This document shows positions 25,297 through 34,087 of a stretch of 64,000 nt of DNA, piece after piece (position 1 is the stretch's first letter; every line of letters starts with the position of its first letter). This DNA is from Streptomyces sp. SLBN-31 (GTDB lineage: Bacteria > Actinomycetota > Actinomycetes > Streptomycetales > Streptomycetaceae): positions 3,534,001 to 3,598,000 of the forward strand of contig NZ_VFNC01000001.1 of NCBI RefSeq assembly GCF_006715395.1, read 5' to 3'. A model generated the notes under the pieces. It saw only the letters and a list, made by a program, of their open reading frames with translations, was not told the origin of the DNA and ran no database searches. The position numbers and the translations under genes are program-made.

Positions 25297-28010
25297 CCAC
25301 GAACCTGTCCCTCTCCCCGGCGAGCGGATCCGCTCCGAAGCCTCCGGGCCGCTCCCCGCGCTCGCGCTGGCATCTCGGCGTGAACGCGATCGTGGCCGTC
25401 TGGCTCACTCTCTTCGCCGCGGTCGGCTCCGCCCACCACTTCCTGCCGCACGCCTTCTGGCTGCTCGTCCATGTGCTGCTGCTCGGGGCGGTCACCAACG
25501 CGATCGTCATCTGGTCCGGCCACTTCGCCGCGTCCGTCCTGCGGCTGCCCGAGGCCAACCGGGGTGCGCCCGCCGCACTGCGCCTGGTCTGCCTGAACGC
25601 CGGCGCGGTCGGCGTGATCGGCGGCATGCTCTTCGAGCGGTGGTACGTCGTCCTGGCCGGCGCGTGCCTGGTCGCGGCCGCGGTCACGGCACACGCCGCA
25701 TGGCTTGTACGACTGATGCGCCGAGCGCTGCCCGGCCGGTTCTCGATGACGGTGCGCTATTACGTGGCCGCCTCCGCCCTGCTGCCCGTGGGAGCGGCGC
25801 TCGGAGTCGTCATGGCCCGCGGCGATCTCGCCGGTGACCTGTCCGAGCGGCTGCGTGTCGCACACGAGACGATCAACCTGCTGGGCTGGGTCGGCCTCAC
25901 CGTCGCCGGAACACTCATCACCCTGTGGCCGACGATGCTGCGCACACGAGTGGCGGACGGCGCCGAACGGGCCGGCCGCACAGCCCTCCCCGTCCTGCTC
26001 GCCGGACTCGGCGCCGCCGTCACCGGCACCCTGCTCGGACCGCCGCCTCTGGCCGCCCCGGGCATGGTGGCCTACGCCGCCGGGCTGGTCGTCGCGGGCC
26101 GGCCCTGGTTGCGCGAGGCCCGGGCGAAGTCGCCGCGATCCTTCGCCGCGTGGTCGGTGGCCGCAGGCTGCGGATGGCTCGCCGGATCACTGGCCGTCCT
26201 GGCCGGCATCCTCGTCTCCACGACCTCCTGGATCACGGTGGGGGAGCGGATCTCGCTGCTGACAGCGCCGCTCGCCGCCGGCTGGATCGCCCAAGTGCTC
26301 CTCGGCGCGCTGAGTTTCCTCGTCCCCGTCGTCCTGGGCGGCGGCCCCACGGCCGTACGCGCCGCCACCGCGAGCCTCGAACTCGCCTGGCCGGCCCGGC
26401 TCGCCGTCACCAACGCCGCACTGCTGCTGTGCGTGCTGCCGGTGCCGTCGACGGTCCGGGTGGCGTGCTCGGTACTGCTGCTGGTGATGCTGCTGTTCTT
26501 CCTGGTGCTGCTCGTCCAGACGGTCGTACGGGGTATGCGCGACCGTCGCAGGGCCGCACAGGGAGATTCCGTTCCCGCGGCCGCCCCGGCCGAGGATCCC
26601 GCGCGTCCGCACCGGGTGCTCGGTGGCGTCGCGCTCGGGCTCGCGGTCGTGATGCTGGCCGTCGCGGGCGGCGCCGCGGCGGACGTGCGGTCGCTGCCGA
26701 TCCTGGAGCGGTCCGCGGCCGCGAACGCCGACGGGGCGACGGTGACGCCGACCGGCCGCACCACCACGGTCACGGTGACGATCCGCGGCATGCGCTTCTC
26801 GCCGTCCTCCGTCGACGTACCCGCCGGAAACCGCCTGGTGATCACCCTGCACAACTCCGGTACCGACACCCACGACCTGGTGTTGGAGACCGGCGCCCGC
26901 ACCGACCGGCTCAGTCCGGGACACACGGGCACGCTGGACGCGGGAGTCGTCGGCCGTGACCTCGACGGCTGGTGCTCGATGGTCGGCCACCGGCAGATGG
27001 GGATGACCTTCACCGTGGAGGTCACCGGAACCGCTTCCAACTCCCGCACGAACAGCGGCGGCACCGTCCACGACCACAGCGGCCGGGGCACCTCCACCGC
27101 CACGAAGGACACCGCCGCGGAGGCGTTCGACCCGATGGCCGAACCGGCCGCCGGCTTCACCGCCCGCAACGCCCAACTCCCGCCCGCCACCGGCGGATCC
27201 GGCCACCAGGTGCACAAAAAGACGCTCACCGTGAAGGAGGTGACGAGGGAAGTCGCGCCCGGCGTACGGCAGAAGCTGTGGACCTTCGACGGAACGGCCC
27301 CCGGGCCCTTGCTGCGCGGACGCGTCGGCGACACCTTCGAGATCACCCTCGTCAACGACGGATCGATCGGCCACTCGGTCGACTTCCACGCCGGATCCCT
27401 CGCGCCGAAGCGGCCGATGCGCACCATCAAGCCCGGCGAGTCCCTGACGTACCGGTTCACAGCCACCCGCAGTGGCATCTGGATGTACCACTGCTCGACC
27501 ATGCCGATGTCCCTGCACATCGCCAACGGCATGTTCGGCGCAGTGATCATCGACCCGCCGAAACTGCGCACGGTCGACCGTGAATACGTGCTGGTCCAGT
27601 CGGAGTTCTACCTCGGCCGGCAGGGTGGCACGGCCGACGCCGCCAAGGTCAACGCCAAGGACTACGACATGGTCGCCTTCAACGGCTACGCCAACCAGTA
27701 CGATCACGACCCGCTGACCGCCAGGACCGGTGAGCGCGTACGGATCTGGGTGCTGGCGGCCGGGCCGAACGAGTCCAGCGCGTTCCACGTCGTGGGCGGC
27801 CAGTTCGACACGGTTTTCCGCGAGGGCGCTTACGACCTGGGAGGGGGAGGGGCGGGATCGCCGAGCGGGGGCGCGCAGGTCCTCGATCTCGCCCCCGCCT
27901 CGGGTGGGTTCGTCGAGCTGTCCTTCCCACAGACCGGCGACTACCCGTTCGTCACGCACATCATGAGCGACGCGGAACGTGGCGCGCACGGTGTCTTCCG
28001 GGTGCGGTGA
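25293..28010 (+). CDS. nirK: Membrane-anchored copper nitrite reductase with extra cupredoxin
   Basis: Protein of 905 residues, far longer than free NirK (about 360). Residues 25-430 are a polytopic membrane domain related to the preceding NnrS-like protein. Residues 490-575 are a cupredoxin with His527, Cys561, His566 and Met569 as a possible type-1 copper site. From about 620 the two NirK cupredoxins follow. Type-1 ligands are His694, Cys734, His742 and Met747. Type-2 ligands are His699, His733 and His889. Catalytic Asp697 and His832 are present. The 8-residue Cys-His spacing resembles AniA-type enzymes. All ligands are intact, so nitrite reduction to NO outside the membrane is likely. Confidence 0.9.
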   Translation: MTTNLSLSPASGSAPKPPGRSPRSRWHLGVNAIVAVWLTLFAAVGSAHHFLPHAFWLLVHVLLLGAVTNAIVIWSGHFAASVLRLPEANRGAPAALRLVCLNAGAVGVIGGMLFERWYVVLAGACLVAAAVTAHAAWLVRLMRRALPGRFSMTVRYYVAASALLPVGAALGVVMARGDLAGDLSERLRVAHETINLLGWVGLTVAGTLITLWPTMLRTRVADGAERAGRTALPVLLAGLGAAVTGTLLGPPPLAAPGMVAYAAGLVVAGRPWLREARAKSPRSFAAWSVAAGCGWLAGSLAVLAGILVSTTSWITVGERISLLTAPLAAGWIAQVLLGALSFLVPVVLGGGPTAVRAATASLELAWPARLAVTNAALLLCVLPVPSTVRVACSVLLLVMLLFFLVLLVQTVVRGMRDRRRAAQGDSVPAAAPAEDPARPHRVLGGVALGLAVVMLAVAGGAAADVRSLPILERSAAANADGATVTPTGRTTTVTVTIRGMRFSPSSVDVPAGNRLVITLHNSGTDTHDLVLETGARTDRLSPGHTGTLDAGVVGRDLDGWCSMVGHRQMGMTFTVEVTGTASNSRTNSGGTVHDHSGRGTSTATKDTAAEAFDPMAEPAAGFTARNAQLPPATGGSGHQVHKKTLTVKEVTREVAPGVRQKLWTFDGTAPGPLLRGRVGDTFEITLVNDGSIGHSVDFHAGSLAPKRPMRTIKPGESLTYRFTATRSGIWMYHCSTMPMSLHIANGMFGAVIIDPPKLRTVDREYVLVQSEFYLGRQGGTADAAKVNAKDYDMVAFNGYANQYDHDPLTARTGERVRIWVLAAGPNESSAFHVVGGQFDTVFREGAYDLGGGGAGSPSGGAQVLDLAPASGGFVELSFPQTGDYPFVTHIMSDAERGAHGVFRVR

Positions 28011-28049
28011 GGGCGCCATGAAGTTGACGCGTCCGGGCGATCGCAGGTC

Positions 28050-30179
28050 TCAGGTCCCGGTGAGATGGGCGAGCAGGAGCGCGGAGTCGTCATGGGGCCG
28101 AAGCGGAGTGAGGCAAGCGGTGGCGACCTCGTGGAGGGCGTGAGCGCCGACCTTGGGGTCCGTGGCCACCAGCAGGTGGCGCAGTTGCTCGCGGGCGTGA
28201 TCGGGGTCGGTGTGGGGGATGTCGGTGAATCCGTCGGTGTACAGCAGGAGCTTGCTGCCGGTCGGGAGGCTGAGGCTGGTGGTGGGGTAGGGGGTGCCGG
28301 CGAAGGCGCCGAGGGGGAGTCCGGTCGGGAAGTGCGGAACGGGCGTGTCGCCGGGGGTGTGGATGAGCGGGGCCGGGTGGGCCGCTGTGGCGCAGTCGAG
28401 CCGGCCGGTCTCCGGGTCCAGGGCGATGAGACAGCAGGTCGCCAGCAGCGCGTGGTCGGGGTCGGCGTCGTTCTCCGCTGTGAGCAGGTCGTTGGTGAGG
28501 GCCAGAACGGTGGCGGGGTCGGGGTTGAGGGCGGCGTAGGCGCGCAGGGTGGTGCGCAGCCGGCCCATGAGAGCGGCGGCTTCGGTGTGATGGCCTTCGA
28601 CGTCGCCGATGGTCAGGGCGATCCGTCCGTCGGGCAGGGGGAAGGCGTCGTACCAGTCGCCCCCGGCGTGGGCCTTGGGGGCGGCGGGACGGTACGAGGC
28701 GGTCAGCAGCAGTCCGGGGCGCTCGGGCAGACGGGCGGGCAGCAGGCTGCGCTGCAGACTGACCGCGCGTTCGTGTTCGGCGTCGTAGGTGCGGCAGCGC
28801 TCCAGAGCACGCCCGAGCAGCGCCGCGCCGGCGATGAGCAGCGGCTGGTCGGAGAGCTGGAAGGCGTGGGCGCGGGTGAAGGAGAACATGCAGACCGCCG
28901 GTGTGGTGCGGTCGGCCAGGGGGAGTGGGATGGCCGCCCAGGCGTGACGTCTGAGTCGGGGCAGGGTGGCGGCGTAGTGGGGGTAGGCGGACACCAGGTC
29001 GCGGTGGGACGGGGCGAAGACGGCCTGCTGGTCACGCAGGGCGTCGGTGAGCGGCGTGCGAGCCGAAAGCGACAGGCCATCGAGCACGGCGCGGTGCTCG
29101 CGGTCGTAGCCGGCCGCTGTCACGACACGGGTACGGCCGTCGTGGGCCTCGACGATGACCAGGGCGTCGGCACCGAAGACGGCGAGGGCCTCGCAGGCCG
29201 CGGCCGCCAGCTCGCGGGTTCCGCTCGCACTGGCGGCGCTGGCCGCGAGGGAGATCATGCGGTCGGCACGTCGTAGCTGCTCCCGCAGAAGCGCTTCCCG
29301 CTCGCCGATCCGCTGCGCCTCGGTGGTGACGTCGGTGACCTCCCCCGAGATGTCTCGGACCTGGTTGTCCTCAGTCCGGCTGCTGGTGCAGTGCGCGCGC
29401 AAGTGGCGCATGCCGCCGCTGTCCAGGGTGAGGCGGTAGGAAACCTCGAAGGTGCCGGGCCGCTCACGCAGCTCGCCCAGGATCTCCTCGATCCGCGGCA
29501 GGTCCTGCGCGGGGATACGGCACAGGATGTCGGCGAGCGGGTAGCGCCCGCGACCGGGCAGGGCGTGCTGCTGGGCGAAGACCTCGTCGCACTCCACCCG
29601 CTCGTCGGCCAGATCGAGGCGGAAGACGCCGGCCGACCGCGGCCTCAGCCGTGGGGCGGGTTCCGAGGTGCGTCCGGTTCGCTCCACGCCGGGCAGATAA
29701 CGGTCCAGCAGGCTCACGGCCCCGCGCAGGAAATCCTGCTCCACCGAGTGGAAGGCGCTGACACCGGGCCTCAGCGCCACAGCGACGCCCTGCCTCTTGG
29801 CCAGTGGCAGCACCATCCAGGCCGCGGCCCCGGCTTTCGCCGACAACGGGTAAGGGCCCGTCGTCCCGCAGCCCACGTCCTCCTGGCCGAGGGCCGCCTG
29901 CCCCACGGGCCACGCGTCCCCCGTGGACAAGGGCTGCAACGGCGGCTGCCAGCGGCCGCCCAGACCGGCCATCCCGCAGGGAAACAGGTGCGTGCCGTCA
30001 GCCTGGAAGAGCATCACGGCCCAGCCCACGAGCCCCATCCACGCGGACGCCCGCACCAGGGCCTCGGTCATACCCTGCAGCTCGGCCGCCATCGCCAATG
30101 ACTGCTCCAGCTGGCCCAGGCCGGGCGGCGCCTGCCTCGATCCCTCTCCATCTGCCGCATCGACCACGGCCACCCTCAC
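28050..30179 (-). CDS. PAS/GAF-SpoIIE PP2C-type phosphatase
   Basis: Protein of about 709 residues if it starts at GTG 30179 (GAGGGCGA upstream; the start is uncertain and GTG codons a few residues later are also possible). An N-terminal GAF-like region (residues 20-170) is followed by a PAS fold (180-300), a second GAF (310-470) and the SpoIIE/RsbU phosphatase domain. That domain has metal-site segments AGGDWYDAFPL, LTIGDVEGHH, LLLYTDGFTDIP and HDDSALLL. Such enzymes dephosphorylate STAS antagonists in sigma-factor cascades. Two STAS proteins are encoded in this window, though not adjacent. Confidence 0.88.
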   Translation of the reverse strand: MRVAVVDAADGEGSRQAPPGLGQLEQSLAMAAELQGMTEALVRASAWMGLVGWAVMLFQADGTHLFPCGMAGLGGRWQPPLQPLSTGDAWPVGQAALGQEDVGCGTTGPYPLSAKAGAAAWMVLPLAKRQGVAVALRPGVSAFHSVEQDFLRGAVSLLDRYLPGVERTGRTSEPAPRLRPRSAGVFRLDLADERVECDEVFAQQHALPGRGRYPLADILCRIPAQDLPRIEEILGELRERPGTFEVSYRLTLDSGGMRHLRAHCTSSRTEDNQVRDISGEVTDVTTEAQRIGEREALLREQLRRADRMISLAASAASASGTRELAAAACEALAVFGADALVIVEAHDGRTRVVTAAGYDREHRAVLDGLSLSARTPLTDALRDQQAVFAPSHRDLVSAYPHYAATLPRLRRHAWAAIPLPLADRTTPAVCMFSFTRAHAFQLSDQPLLIAGAALLGRALERCRTYDAEHERAVSLQRSLLPARLPERPGLLLTASYRPAAPKAHAGGDWYDAFPLPDGRIALTIGDVEGHHTEAAALMGRLRTTLRAYAALNPDPATVLALTNDLLTAENDADPDHALLATCCLIALDPETGRLDCATAAHPAPLIHTPGDTPVPHFPTGLPLGAFAGTPYPTTSLSLPTGSKLLLYTDGFTDIPHTDPDHAREQLRHLLVATDPKVGAHALHEVATACLTPLRPHDDSALLLAHLTGT

Positions 30180-30280
30180 TCGCCCTCGCGCCGAACTGTA
30201 GAACGACCATATATCGGAATTTTCACCCGTTGGGGCCAGAGTGCAAAGTTGACCATTAAATGAAACCCCGCCCGGCGTAG
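30180..30280. other. AT-richer upstream region of the SpoIIE gene
   Basis: Locally lower GC around 30200-30262 (CATATATCGGAATTTTC; CATTAAATG) next to the aadA remnant. It probably includes the minus-strand promoter. No gene is seen. Confidence 0.4.
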
Positions 30281-30471
30281 ATCCTTCACCCGGTTCCGCA
30301 GGCCGATCTGGTCCGGGCGAGCCTTGCCGGTATCCCCAATCCGCTCGGTGACCTGGACAGCGATACCCGCAACGTCCTGCTGACCCTGGCTCGCATCTGA
30401 CGACGGTCGCCACCGGTCAGATCAAGTCGAAGGACGCCGCCGCGGAGTGGGCCCTCGCGCGTCTGGCATGA
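30281..30471 (+). pseudogene. Remnant of aminoglycoside adenylyltransferase (AadA-like), 5'-truncated and frameshifted
   Basis: The plus strand from ATC 30281 reads ILHPVPQADLVRASLAGI, then GDLDSDTRNVLLTLARI, and at about 30398 one base is missing. One frame over it continues TTVATGQIKSKDAAAEWAL and ends ARLA at TGA 30469-30471. This is the conserved C-terminal helix region of ANT(3'')/AadA-type nucleotidyltransferases. The whole N-terminal nucleotidyltransferase domain is absent, and TAG precedes 30281, so no active enzyme can be made. Confidence 0.75.
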
Positions 30472-30537
30472 GGTGCCCGACCCGGCGCCCGACCGAACGA
30501 CCCAGTCCTTGGTTTGCACTGCCGGGCGGGCTTGAGG

Positions 30538-31089
30538 TCAGGTGGGCGTCTCGTCGTGGGTGCGGCGGCGGTAGGCGGCGGCGTTCATTCTGCTGCCGCA
30601 GCCTCGTTTGGAGCACCAGCGTCGGGTGGCTGCTTGGGAGCGGTCGACGAAGAGGCGGGTGCAGGGTTCACCGGCACAGAGGCGGATGAGCCGGTGGTCG
30701 GGTCCGCCGAGCAGATCGCTCGCGCTCGCCGCGAGGGTGGCCAACACCTGTTGGACCCCGCCGCGCCGTTCCACCCGGCCCAGGGCTTGGAGCGTGAGGC
30801 TGACGGGAGGGTGTGCCGTGGCCTGCCGGATGCGGGCGACGTCCTCGGGCTCGGACGGCTGTCGTTCGGCGGCTGCCAGGGCCAGCCGGTAGATCGACTC
30901 GCGCAGCGCCCGCGCCTCGGCCAGTTCCTCCTGGGCCACCGCCTCCAGTTGGTCGACCACCCCGGCCTCGACAGTCCACCGGGCGAAGTCTGTTGGCTCG
31001 GCCAGCAGTTCTTTGCGGCGCGTCGTGCGCCACGCCATCGTGGCGGCGAAATCGAGGGCCAAGTGATCACTGACGAAAGTGAAGCTCAC
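30538..31089 (-). CDS. CGNR zinc-finger transcriptional regulator
   Basis: Protein of 183 residues of the stress-associated CGNR family (ABATE-like N-terminal domain plus C-terminal zinc finger). It begins FVSDHLALDFAATMAW, has RESIYRLALAAAE, and ends with CAGEPCTRLFVDRS and RRWCSKRGCGSRMNAAAYRRR. The family CGNR tetrapeptide reads CGSR here, but the four Cys are present. GTG 31089 is preferred: CATAAT lies 6 nt upstream (leaderless), and starts farther out would overlap the palindromic operator. It is divergent from the MFS transporter and probably controls it. Confidence 0.85.
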   Translation of the reverse strand: MSFTFVSDHLALDFAATMAWRTTRRKELLAEPTDFARWTVEAGVVDQLEAVAQEELAEARALRESIYRLALAAAERQPSEPEDVARIRQATAHPPVSLTLQALGRVERRGGVQQVLATLAASASDLLGGPDHRLIRLCAGEPCTRLFVDRSQAATRRWCSKRGCGSRMNAAAYRRRTHDETPT

Positions 31090-31095
31090 TCCCCG

Positions 31096-31101
31096 ATTAT
31101 G
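31096..31101 (-). promoter_or_regulatory. -10 box (CATAAT) of leaderless CGNR gene
   Basis: On the minus strand CATAAT is followed by 6 nt and then GTG 31089. Confidence 0.45.
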
Positions 31102-31128
31102 AGCATCGCCCAGGCCGGGCACACATGT

Positions 31129-31151
31129 CGTCATACCTTCAGGGTATGACG
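31129..31151. promoter_or_regulatory. Palindromic operator between CGNR gene and MFS gene
   Basis: 9-bp perfect arms CGTCATACC / GGTATGACG separated by TTCAG. It lies 40 bp from the CGNR start and 48 bp from the MFS start, so a regulator bound here could control both. Confidence 0.65.
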
Positions 31152-31199
31152 TCAAGGGGCGAGGTGCCCGAGCAATAGAGCTCCGGTCTGGAGGCGTCA

Positions 31200-32450
31200 G
31201 TGCGTACGCAGACTTCCGTGAAACCGCGAAAGCCTTCAGGCCTGCACAAGTGGACGCTCATCCGTTACTTACAGGTGGCGCTGCTGGTCCGGCTCGCCTC
31301 CGAAGGGGCTCGTGTCGCCCTGGTGTTGCTCGCCGTGGACCGTACCGGCAGCACCAGCTTCGGTGGCGCTCTCATCGCGGCTCTCCTGGTGCCCAGTGTC
31401 ATCGCCGCCCCGCTGGCCGGCGCCCTCGCCGACCGGATTCGGCGACGTCGGTTGTTCTACGGCGGCTGCCTGGTCTTCCACGGGACGGGACTGGCCACCG
31501 TGGCGATGTTGGCCGGGCGGGCCTCCGCCCCCACCGTTCTGGCCGTGGCTGGCGCGGCGGGCTGCTGCACCCCCGTGCTGACGGGTGGGTTGACCAGCCT
31601 GCTGAGCGACCTGCTGCCGCCCACGGCGCTGAGCCGTGCTTTCAGCCTGGACGCCGTCTCCTACAACCTGGCCGGGATCGCCGGGCCGACCCTTGCCTCC
31701 GCCCTCGCGACCTTGTACGGGCCTGCCCGCGCCCTCGTAGCGCTGGGTGTGGGCGCGGTGGCCGGCGGGCTGCTCGTCTTCGCCTTGCCATTGCAACCCC
31801 GGGCTGCCGGCACCCACGCCCTGCGCCCCGCAGACCTCGGCGCCGCAGTCGTCCTGCTGTTCCGCAACCCCCCGCTACGCTCGCTCACATGGTCCAGCGC
31901 AGTGGGCCAACTCGGCGTCGGCGCCCTGCCCGTGGCCTGTGTGCTGCTCGCCGCCCGTTACCAGGCGCCCTGGGCCGCAGGCGGCCTGATGACCGCCATG
32001 GCACTCGGCTCGCTGGCCGGTTCGCTGATATACGCCTGGCGACCGTGGGGCACCCGACGCCCCGAATGGACCGTCATCGTCATGCTGCTCGCGACCGGGG
32101 CGACGCTGCTCACCGTGCCCTGGGCGGACAACGCCGCCACCGCAGCCGGCGGCTTCGTGTTGAGCGGGTGCTGCACCGGGCCGCTGTTCGCCGCGCTCCT
32201 GACCGGGCGCGACCGTTACGTGCCCCCGACCGCACGCACTCAGGTGTTCACGCTGGGAGCAAGCATCAAGAGCGCCTTCGCCGCGGGAGGGGCCGCACTC
32301 GCGGGCGCGTGGCAGTCCTCCGGGTCGGGAAGTCTCGTCGTCGCGGTGGCCGGCTGTCAGGTCGCCGCGGCCGCACTCGGCGTGCTCTTGCTGAAGAAGC
32401 GCCAGACCGAAGCGGATTGCCCGGACCCGGAGAGGATCCTGCGGCACTGA
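31200..32450 (+). CDS. MFS transporter (drug-efflux type)
   Basis: Membrane protein of 416 residues, GTG 31200 after GGAGGCGTCA. Twelve predicted helices and the MFS loop motif between TM2 and TM3 (GALADRIRRRRLFYGG, a variant of GxLaDrxGrr) identify it. The long helices IAALLVPSVIAAPLAGALA and VAVAGCQVAAAALGVLLL fit the antiporter subgroup that exports hydrophobic compounds. It is divergent from the CGNR regulator with a palindrome between them, the usual layout for an inducible efflux pump. Substrate unknown. Confidence 0.88.
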   Translation: MRTQTSVKPRKPSGLHKWTLIRYLQVALLVRLASEGARVALVLLAVDRTGSTSFGGALIAALLVPSVIAAPLAGALADRIRRRRLFYGGCLVFHGTGLATVAMLAGRASAPTVLAVAGAAGCCTPVLTGGLTSLLSDLLPPTALSRAFSLDAVSYNLAGIAGPTLASALATLYGPARALVALGVGAVAGGLLVFALPLQPRAAGTHALRPADLGAAVVLLFRNPPLRSLTWSSAVGQLGVGALPVACVLLAARYQAPWAAGGLMTAMALGSLAGSLIYAWRPWGTRRPEWTVIVMLLATGATLLTVPWADNAATAAGGFVLSGCCTGPLFAALLTGRDRYVPPTARTQVFTLGASIKSAFAAGGAALAGAWQSSGSGSLVVAVAGCQVAAAALGVLLLKKRQTEADCPDPERILRH

Positions 32451-32482
32451 CCCCTTCTCCAGCGGGGCGTACGGAACGAGTA

Positions 32483-33079
32483 TCAGCGCGCGACCGAGAT
32501 GGCGAAGGGCGAGAATCCGCTGGACCGGATCACGTGCGGTACGAACAGGACCGCGGCCTCCGTGGCGCGGGCGGTCCGGATCCCGCCGAGGTCGGTGATC
32601 CATTCCTCTCGCCAGCCAACGTCGGTGAGGAGTTGGCGAACGGTCTGCTTGGCCTGCGGGTCCTCACCGGAGAGGAAGGCGTCGGGAGCCCGGGTGAGCG
32701 CGGTAGGCGCGGTCATGACCGTGAACAGCATGGTGTTGAGCGTCTTGACGACGCGCGTTTGGGGGAGTGCTTCCTGAAGTTGCTCGGCCAGGCTCGAGCC
32801 GGGGTAGAGCAGGTCGGCGGGCAGGCCGTCCGGGTCGTCGACGGTGGCGTTGGAGACGTCGACGAGGATCTTGCCGCGCAGTTCCTCGCGCAGGGCGACC
32901 AGCCGCTCCAGCGAGCCTGCGCCCGGCATGGCGTTGATGACGACCTGGGCGGTCCGGGCAGCGTTGGCGGCGGCGCCCGGCGTGCGGTCCGCCGTGGTCA
33001 CCTCATGCCCTGCGCGGGTGAGTGCGGTGGCCAGATTGCTGCCGACACGGCCGTTTCCGAGAATGGCGATGACTGTCAT
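32483..33079 (-). CDS. NADPH-dependent F420 reductase-like NAD(P)-binding protein
   Basis: Protein of 198 residues beginning MTVIAILGNGRVGSNLATAL, a Rossmann GxGxxGxxLA motif. The segments VVINAMPGAGSLE, ILVDVSNATVDD and VVKTLNTMLFTVM occupy the positions of the NPL and KAFN motifs of its relatives. It is more diverged than the copy at 20947. It is followed (same strand, upstream) by an inositol-monophosphatase-like gene 42 bp away, and the two may be one operon opposite the LysR regulator. Substrate unknown. Confidence 0.82.
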   Translation of the reverse strand: MTVIAILGNGRVGSNLATALTRAGHEVTTADRTPGAAANAARTAQVVINAMPGAGSLERLVALREELRGKILVDVSNATVDDPDGLPADLLYPGSSLAEQLQEALPQTRVVKTLNTMLFTVMTAPTALTRAPDAFLSGEDPQAKQTVRQLLTDVGWREEWITDLGGIRTARATEAAVLFVPHVIRSSGFSPFAISVAR

Positions 33080-33121
33080 GGATGATCCGGTCCTTCCCTC
33101 TGTACGAGCTGTGGTGTGCGG

Positions 33122-33940
33122 TCAGCGTGAGAGCGTGGTGACCGCTTCGGTGTGGACACCGGGCGCGGCGGCCAGGAAGCTCTCGCTATGCGGGGTCCAC
33201 GGGCGGCCCTCGGCGTCGGAGATCCGTCCGCCGGCCTCGGTGACGAGCAGCGCTCCGGGCAGGAGGTCCGCGCGGGCGCCGGCGAACTGCCAGAAGGCGT
33301 CGATCCGGCCGGCGGCGACGTTCACCAGGTGCAGGGTCGCGGGCACGGCGGTGCGGACGACCAGCGCGTCGGCGAGCATCGCGGTGATCGAGGAGCCGAC
33401 ACGTCGTACGACGTTCTCGTTCTCGTCCGGCCGGGCCTGGCTGGTGGCCACGATGCTCAGGTTGAGGTCTGCGGTCGCGGAGACGTGCAGCGAACGGCCG
33501 TCGAGGTGGGCACCGGCGCCCGCGAGCGCCGTGTAGGTCTCTCCGGTCAACGGCAGGTGAACCACGGTGAGCACCGGCTGGTTCACGCGTACGAGGGTGG
33601 CGGTGACCGCCCATTCCGGCAGGGCGTGCAGGTGGTTGACGTTGCCCTCGGCCGGGTCGACGACCCACCATTCGCCGGGCGGCAGCGCTCCGCCGTCCAG
33701 TTCGTCCTCCACCCAGCCGGCGTCCGGGCGCAGCCGCGTGAGGCTGGGGCGCAGGATGTCGAGGGCCGTGTCGTCGTTCGCGGCGAGGGCGCGCATCAGC
33801 TCTTCCCGGGTCCGGTACCGGACCACCTGGCCGAAGCGTTCGCGCAGTGCCGAACCGGCCGCGCGCACGGCGACGGCGGTTTGCTCGAGCAGGTCGGCGT
33901 AGGAGGTGGCGGCGTCGGCGGCTGACAGGGTTTCGGACAT
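33122..33940 (-). CDS. Inositol monophosphatase-family protein with altered metal motif
   Basis: Protein of 272 residues with the IMPase fold signatures: WVEDELDGG (metal Glu), the central WWVVDPAEGNVNH, and LLPGALLVTEAGGRISDAEG. In active enzymes the central motif is DPLDGTxN; here it reads DPAEGNVN, so a metal-binding Asp is replaced by Glu and Thr by Asn. Catalysis may be weak or on a different substrate. The position divergent from a LysR regulator suggests that LysR controls this gene and the F420-type reductase downstream. Confidence 0.82.
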   Translation of the reverse strand: MSETLSAADAATSYADLLEQTAVAVRAAGSALRERFGQVVRYRTREELMRALAANDDTALDILRPSLTRLRPDAGWVEDELDGGALPPGEWWVVDPAEGNVNHLHALPEWAVTATLVRVNQPVLTVVHLPLTGETYTALAGAGAHLDGRSLHVSATADLNLSIVATSQARPDENENVVRRVGSSITAMLADALVVRTAVPATLHLVNVAAGRIDAFWQFAGARADLLPGALLVTEAGGRISDAEGRPWTPHSESFLAAAPGVHTEAVTTLSR

Positions 33941-34074
33941 GGAGGTGCTCCCGTGCGAGGAAGGGCGAGGAGGGGTGATGCGGAGCGAGGAGACGCGCTG
34001 TGCGTTGCGTCTTGCGCTCTGATCTCGACGGTATAGAGGCCGGGCATTGACTTCAAATGCATGTCAGGCACGCA

Positions 34075-34080
34075 TAGAGT
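34075..34080 (+). promoter_or_regulatory. -10 box (TAGAGT) of leaderless LysR gene
   Basis: TAGAGT ends 7 nt before ATG 34088. TGCATG (34048-34053) and GCAN-type sequences just upstream may be part of the LysR site. Confidence 0.4.
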
Positions 34081-34087
34081 TACTCGC

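Noticed and set aside
26187..28019. Long minus-strand open frame opposite nirK
   Set aside because: Low complexity, no motif, and fully covered by NirK copper-site codons on the other strand.
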